The notes below the pieces were generated by a model. It was not told where the DNA came from. It made no database searches and worked only from the letters and a program-made list of their open reading frames with translations. Positions 13,156 to 17,438 of a stretch of DNA of 17,438 nucleotides are shown piece after piece. The position numbers and the translations under genes are program-made. The number at the start of each line of letters is the position of its first letter. The first letter of the stretch is position 1. Source of the stretch: Deltaproteobacteria bacterium (lineage in GTDB: Bacteria > Desulfobacterota > Syntrophorhabdia > Syntrophorhabdales > Syntrophorhabdaceae); the NCBI GenBank assembly GCA_003506795.1, contig DNYO01000150.1:1-17438 (forward strand), read 5' to 3'.

Positions 13156-15451
13156 TACTACCAGGAACGAAGCTGCGTCCCGGACCACGATTCCTGACGA
13201 ACTGCTTGCAGAAACTGCGCAGGCCCTGATCAATGCCACCGATGAACTCGTTGTTTTAACGACGCAAAACGGGAGTATTCTCGCCCTGAACGATAGATTT
13301 GCTCAAAGGTACGAATCTAACGGCGACACGCTCATCGGTTCCAGCGTCTATGACGTAATGACCGGGCAGCTGGCAGGAAAGGCGAGGGAGATGGTCGGCA
13401 CGGTGCTGCGGGAAGGGAAAGCGGCCCGATTCGAAGGAAGAGCAGACGGTCTGTGGCTTGAAGTCGTCCTCTATCCCATTCCCGACAGTCATGGCACAAC
13501 GCCGAAAGTAGCCATCTTCATGAAAGACATCACCAACGAGCATAGGTATGAGGAAGCCCTGCGGGAAAGCGAGAAGAAATACAGGCACATCGTTGATACT
13601 GCAAATGAAGGCATCTGCGTGGCCGACAGGGAGTTCAGAATCACCCTCTTCAACCGTCAGTCAGAGATAATGTTCGGGTATCGGGAAGAAGAGATGATCG
13701 GCAGGTCCCTTGATGATCTCATATACGAAGAGGATCGTGAAGACCACCGTCAAAAGGTGCACCGAAGATCTCTTGGAATATCGGATCAATACGAACGCCG
13801 CTTTCGCCAAAAGAATGGACAACCCCTCTGGGTTATCGTTTCCGCGAGCCCCATTCTCAACGGCAAGAACCGTTTCAGCGGCTCCATATCCCTTTTTACG
13901 GACATCACCCGCCGTAAAAATGTCGAGGAGGCCGTCAAAGAATCAGAGGAACGGTACAGGACGGCCATCGAACATTCCAATGACGGTGTCGTCATGGTCC
14001 ACGACGATGTGTTTATCTATGTAAACCAGAGATTCGTGGATATGTTCGGCTATAATTCCGCCGACGAGATCATCGGCCAGAGCCAGGCGATGACCATACA
14101 TCCTGAGGCAGCGCAACTCGTCGCGACGATGAACAGGAAGCGGCAGTCGGGAGAAGACGTACCGGAACGCTATGAGTTCAAAGGTATGCGAAAAGACGGT
14201 TCCACCGTCCATGTTGAGGTCTCGGCGACAAAAACGCAGTATCGGGGCGAGACGGTCACTCTGGCTTACTTAAGGGATATAACGACCCGGAAGCAGATGG
14301 AGGACGAACTCCTTAATTTCAGGAAGCTTGAGTCCATCGGTATCCTGGCGGGCGGCATCGCCCATGACTTCAACAATCTGCTTATGTCCATGCTCGGATA
14401 CATCTCGCTTGCAAAGCTATACCTTCAACCGACAGAGTCACGGGCTCGGGACAAGCTCACCGAAGCGGAAAAGACCATCGACAGAGCCAACGAACTGACA
14501 ACTCAGCTTCTTACGTTCTCCAAGGGTGGAAGCCCCCTCAAGAAGAAGCTGCGCCTTCAACCGGTTGTCCGCGAAGCCTCACGGATGACCCTGTCGGGAT
14601 CGCAGATCAAATGCAAGTATCATATGCAGGAAAACCTCTGGGCTGTGCGGGCAGACGAAATACAGCTCCGCCAGGCCATCCATCAGCTTGTCCGCAACGC
14701 CAGAGAGGCAATGCCCGAAGAAGGATCGATCACAATTTCTGCCCGCAATAGGTCTCTTGAGCCTGTTGAGGGAGCGATCCTCCCCGCCGGCGATTACGTT
14801 GAACTGACGGTCTCCGATACGGGTAAGGGAATCGCCCGTGAGCATCTTTCCCAGGTTTTCGATCCTTATTTTACAACCAAGGACTTCGGGCCTCAAAAGG
14901 GTATGGGACTGGGTCTTGCCGTATGCTATTCGATAATAAAGAAACACGGAGGGCAGATCGAAGTCGAATCGGAGATCGGTCAAGGTGCGACCTTCAGAAT
15001 ATACCTGCCGGCGGACAACGCCCAACCGTCAAAAACGCCGCCGCCTCATGAAAAAGCTTCGAACAACGATGAGAAGCTTAGAATACTGATTGTCGATGAT
15101 GAACAGTCGATTCTCCAAACCACGTCAATGCTGCTCACCCATCTCGGTCACGATGTCGCCGGTGTCCCCGACGGCAGAAAGGCCATCGATCTGTATCGTC
15201 AGTCGAAGGAATCGGGTTCTCCCTTTGATATCGTCATCCTCGATCTTGTCTCCCCGACCGGCCCGGGCGGCGTGGAGATCCTCGAAGAACTTCTTCGCAT
15301 AGACCCCGCAGTCCGTGCGGTCCTCTCCAGTGGATACTCCAGCGATCCCCAGATAGTCAATCACAAAGAACACGGCTTCAAGGGCGCCCTCCTCAAGCCG
15401 TACAGAATCGAAGATCTGAAAGAAGTGTTGAAGAAGATAGGTGATAGGTGA
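13142..15451 (+). CDS. Hybrid histidine kinase: three PAS domains, HisKA, HATPase, receiver
   Basis: A 769-residue cytoplasmic sensor kinase with no membrane segment. PAS-like domains lie at about 23-135, 143-260 and 268-385, the latter two ending in the usual DITRRK / DITTRK. The HisKA domain has phospho-acceptor H408 in LAGGIAHDFNN. The ATPase has the N-box (QLVRNAREAM, N519), DTGKGI (559-564) and GMGLGL (587-592). The C-terminal receiver (about 645-765) has D652/D653, phospho-acceptor D701 (IVILDLVSPTGPGG), S729/S730 and K752 (LKPY). All catalytic motifs are present. Its ATG overlaps the upstream receiver gene by 14 bases, so they form an operon. A heptad repeat supplies the last codons (GDR) and the stop. 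It could act on the receiver at 12496 or the sigma-54 regulator at 10592, but pairing cannot be read from sequence. Confidence 0.95.
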   Translation: MKPSDTTRNEAASRTTIPDELLAETAQALINATDELVVLTTQNGSILALNDRFAQRYESNGDTLIGSSVYDVMTGQLAGKAREMVGTVLREGKAARFEGRADGLWLEVVLYPIPDSHGTTPKVAIFMKDITNEHRYEEALRESEKKYRHIVDTANEGICVADREFRITLFNRQSEIMFGYREEEMIGRSLDDLIYEEDREDHRQKVHRRSLGISDQYERRFRQKNGQPLWVIVSASPILNGKNRFSGSISLFTDITRRKNVEEAVKESEERYRTAIEHSNDGVVMVHDDVFIYVNQRFVDMFGYNSADEIIGQSQAMTIHPEAAQLVATMNRKRQSGEDVPERYEFKGMRKDGSTVHVEVSATKTQYRGETVTLAYLRDITTRKQMEDELLNFRKLESIGILAGGIAHDFNNLLMSMLGYISLAKLYLQPTESRARDKLTEAEKTIDRANELTTQLLTFSKGGSPLKKKLRLQPVVREASRMTLSGSQIKCKYHMQENLWAVRADEIQLRQAIHQLVRNAREAMPEEGSITISARNRSLEPVEGAILPAGDYVELTVSDTGKGIAREHLSQVFDPYFTTKDFGPQKGMGLGLAVCYSIIKKHGGQIEVESEIGQGATFRIYLPADNAQPSKTPPPHEKASNNDEKLRILIVDDEQSILQTTSMLLTHLGHDVAGVPDGRKAIDLYRQSKESGSPFDIVILDLVSPTGPGGVEILEELLRIDPAVRAVLSSGYSSDPQIVNHKEHGFKGALLKPYRIEDLKEVLKKIGDR

Positions 15452-15507
15452 TGGGAAAAGAAGAAGGGCCTTTCCTATAACCCATAACCTATTACCCATT
15501 ACCCGTC
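15439..15507. repeat. Heptad-repeat inverted element between convergent genes, possible bidirectional terminator
   Basis: Two tandem AGGTGAT heptads (15439-15452) and GGG face a run of heptads CCCATAA, CCTATTA, CCCATTA (15481-15501). The arms 15440-15455 and 15481-15496 pair at 14 of 16 positions, with one of the mismatches a G-U, around a 25-base loop. The element includes the last codons and stop of the kinase gene and abuts the stop of cheB, so it may end both transcripts. Confidence 0.5.
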
Positions 15508-16578
15508 TTAATTACTACTTTCCCTCATTACCACGCCGGCTATGTGGTCGAGGGGCGAGACGGTTTTTACCGCGCCCAGTTTGATGGCCTCCTTAGGCAT
15601 GCCGAAAACGATGCAGGTTGCCTCATCTTGAGCGATAGTGTAGGCTCCCGCTTCTTTCATCTCGAGCATCCCCCTGGCACCATCGTCTCCCATGCCTGTC
15701 ATGATGACAGCCACGGCATTTTTTCCCGCATACCGGGCAGCGGACCTGAAGAGGACATCGACGGAAGGCCTGTGCCTCGATACCAACGGCCCGTCCTTCA
15801 CCTCGACGTAATATCTCGCACCGCTTCTCTTCAGAAGCGTGTGCTTGTTCCCCGGAGCGATGAGAACCCTTCCCCGGACCACAGTATCGTCATTTTGCGC
15901 CTCCTTAACGGATACACGGCAAATCCCGTCGAGCCTCCTGGAGAAGGCCGCGGTGAAATGTTCCGGCATGTGCTGGACGATGACCATACCCGGCGCGTCG
16001 AGCGGCAGGGCCTCAAGAAAGAGTTTCAGAGCCTCCGTCCCACCCGTCGACGCCCCGACCACGACAACACGCTCCGTGGTCTGAATCATGGCGCGGGAAG
16101 ACGGTTTTTCGAGGATGGCGTCGGCCGTCAGTTTAGGTTCGACCTTTATAAAGGGTTTCTTTGACCGGCCCAGTCGGGCCCCGGCCGCGGCCTTTACTGT
16201 ATCGCAGATGATCATCCTTGATTCTTCGAGATACTGCTTCACGCCCATGCGCGGTTTTTCGATGATGTCCACCGCGCCGTATTCGAGGGCCTTCAGGGCC
16301 GTCTCGGAGTTCTTCTCCGTGAGGCTCGAGCACATGACCACGGGGATGGGTTTCTGCATCATTATTTTGTGCAGGAAGGTAATACCGTCCATTCTGGGCA
16401 TTTCAACATCGAGTGTTATAACGTCGGGTGCCACGCGCCTCATGATGTCCGCCGCAACAAAAGGGTCTCGTGCCGAGCCCACCACCTCCATGGATGAATC
16501 TGATGAAATTATCTCTTCCAGAACTTGCCGCACCACTGCTGAATCGTCAACGATGAGAACCTTGGTTTTGGCCGCCAT
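15508..16578 (-). CDS. cheB: Chemotaxis protein-glutamate methylesterase / glutaminase CheB
   Basis: A 356-residue response-regulator enzyme that removes methyl groups from, and deamidates, chemoreceptors. The receiver (about 5-120) has D11/D12, phospho-acceptor D57 (ITLDVEMPRMDG), S84/S85 and K108. The esterase domain (about 165-350) has the catalytic triad S177 (GASTGG), H203 (QHM) and D299 (GMGDDGA), with spacings of 26 and 96 residues, the same as in the well-studied enterobacterial enzyme (S164, H190, D286). The frame is open for 52 codons upstream, into cheR, but the ATG at 16578 has GGAGGG 4 bases before it and begins the receiver directly. It follows cheR by 29 bases in the same direction. 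It may serve motility or another chemosensory output; no receptor, CheA or CheW is in view. Confidence 0.96.
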   Translation of the reverse strand: MAAKTKVLIVDDSAVVRQVLEEIISSDSSMEVVGSARDPFVAADIMRRVAPDVITLDVEMPRMDGITFLHKIMMQKPIPVVMCSSLTEKNSETALKALEYGAVDIIEKPRMGVKQYLEESRMIICDTVKAAAGARLGRSKKPFIKVEPKLTADAILEKPSSRAMIQTTERVVVVGASTGGTEALKLFLEALPLDAPGMVIVQHMPEHFTAAFSRRLDGICRVSVKEAQNDDTVVRGRVLIAPGNKHTLLKRSGARYYVEVKDGPLVSRHRPSVDVLFRSAARYAGKNAVAVIMTGMGDDGARGMLEMKEAGAYTIAQDEATCIVFGMPKEAIKLGAVKTVSPLDHIAGVVMRESSN

Positions 16579-16607
16579 AAAACCCTCCGTTATTACCTGC
16601 TCCCGGG

Positions 16608-17438
16608 CTATCTTCTCCCCATGCCCACCTGTATCTTTCTGTATACCGTCGGTGCCGCCTGTTCGAGGGGAAGATCCATACCGAAGAGCGTCTCCGAATG
16701 ACCCATAAAAATGTACCCGCCCGGCTTCATGCACTGACAGAATTTGTTCAGGAGCTTTTCCTGAATGGCCTTATCAAAGTAGATAATCACATTTCTGCAA
16801 AAGATCACGTCGATCTTTTCCCGAAACCCGAAGTCACCATCCATGAAATTGAGCCTGCGAAAGGAGACGCACGACCTTATTTCCGGAGCGATCCTCACGA
16901 GACCCGTCCCCGGATTCTTGCTTCTTAAGAGAAACTTCCTCTTGATCTCGACAGGAACCGGCACTACCTTCTCTTCTTCATATATGGCCCGCTGGCCCTT
17001 TTCGAGAACCCGCCGGGAAATGTCCGTTGCAATGACCTGAAAAGGGATCGGCTGCAGGCCATCGCCGTCCATGAAATTCTTTACGACCATCGCGATGGTA
17101 TAAGGCTCTTCCCCGCTCGAACAACCGGCGCTCCAGATGGTTAGCTTGTTTGCGGCGGAAGCTCTCTCCCCTTTCATGAGGGCTGGCAGTACCCGGGAGG
17201 TGAGGAAATCGAAATGCACCGGTTCACGGAAAAAATCCGTCTTGTTCGTTGTCACCTCATCGATCATGTTGATCAGTTCGCCGCTACGGCCCTCGTCGCT
17301 GAAAAGGTATTCGCAGTAGTCCTCAAAGGATCTCATACCCAGTTTGCGAAGCCTTTTCTGAAGCCTTCCTTCAAGCATGACCTTTTTGACGGGCGTGATC
17401 TTAATCCCTACTTCCGAGTGAATAAATCCGCTCAACTG
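16608..17438 (-). CDS. cheR: Chemotaxis protein methyltransferase CheR (5' end cut by window edge)
   Basis: S-adenosylmethionine-dependent methyltransferase that methylates chemoreceptor glutamates. The visible 276 residues contain the N-terminal helical domain (IHSEVGIKITPVKKVMLEGRLQKRLRKLG), TTNKTDFFREP, the SAM-binding IWSAGCSSGEEPYTIA (about 100-115 of the fragment), ATDIS, and FCRNVIIYFD followed by KPGGYIFMGHSETL. The frame stays open to the last base, and CheR proteins usually have another ten or more residues before this point, so the true start lies beyond the window. A TTG at 17435 is in frame but is not a likely start. With cheB 29 bases downstream it forms the adaptation pair of a chemosensory system. 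Confidence 0.95.
   Translation of the reverse strand, partial: QLSGFIHSEVGIKITPVKKVMLEGRLQKRLRKLGMRSFEDYCEYLFSDEGRSGELINMIDEVTTNKTDFFREPVHFDFLTSRVLPALMKGERASAANKLTIWSAGCSSGEEPYTIAMVVKNFMDGDGLQPIPFQVIATDISRRVLEKGQRAIYEEEKVVPVPVEIKRKFLLRSKNPGTGLVRIAPEIRSCVSFRRLNFMDGDFGFREKIDVIFCRNVIIYFDKAIQEKLLNKFCQCMKPGGYIFMGHSETLFGMDLPLEQAAPTVYRKIQVGMGRR

Noticed and set aside
16579..16734. 52-codon N-terminal extension of cheB
   Set aside because: It overlaps the end of cheR, and the ATG at 16578 has a good ribosome site directly before the receiver domain.

Overview
The window looks like chromosome of an anaerobic, signalling-rich Gram-negative bacterium, most likely a deltaproteobacterial-type lineage (Syntrophorhabdus- or Syntrophobacter-like) or a Nitrospirota relative. 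This rests on an indolepyruvate:ferredoxin oxidoreductase subunit, a PflX-type radical SAM protein, many PAS, receiver and GGDEF proteins, a sigma-54 regulator, and the Cys4 tail (PIC..CKKIRDD...) common in response regulators of those groups. It is inference; no taxonomic marker is present. There are 15 protein genes, two cut by the window edges. No tRNA, rRNA, CRISPR array or insertion sequence was seen.

Layout. 1-1169 (minus) is the 5' part of iorA. 1321-5040 (minus) is a tight five-gene operon, read from 5040 downwards: a DUF4177-like small protein, an Hsp20 chaperone, a NifU-C (Nfu) iron-sulfur protein, a receiver-GGDEF diguanylate cyclase and an M20 metallopeptidase. 5109-6020 (plus) is a PflX-like radical SAM gene whose 3' end overlaps a convergent small lipoprotein gene (5998-6291). 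6464-6910 (plus) encodes a stand-alone GGQ release-factor-like protein. 6975-9662 (plus) encodes a large multidomain class III nucleotide cyclase, and 9759-10406 an unrecognised 215-residue protein. 10407-10591 is an island of short palindromic repeats carrying the promoter of the next gene. 10592-11971 encodes a sigma-54-dependent response regulator.

The most notable part is 11972-12495, over 500 bases without a convincing gene. It holds an 18-bp perfect dyad (12031-12048), a near-consensus IHF site, and a sigma-54 promoter matching the full consensus (12121-12137). About 350 bases of structured, C-rich non-coding sequence follow. They contain a 12-bp long-range inverted repeat, a GGGGA/TCCCC hairpin, and a 14-bp stem with a mutually exclusive 9-bp terminator-like alternative. 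Next come a degenerate receiver protein with a Cys4 tail (12496-13155) and a triple-PAS hybrid histidine kinase (13142-15451). I read this as one circuit: the sigma-54 regulator probably activates a small RNA or regulatory leader just downstream of itself, possibly together with the two signalling genes, and the kinase may feed back on the regulator. cheB (15508-16578) and a partial cheR (16608-17438) lie convergently beyond a heptad-repeat terminator-like element.

Second-messenger and phosphorelay genes dominate: a c-di-GMP synthase, a nucleotide cyclase, an activator, a receiver, a hybrid kinase and CheB/CheR. Several plus-strand genes (9759, 10592 and perhaps 6464) have their promoter so close to the start codon that very short or leaderless mRNAs are predicted.
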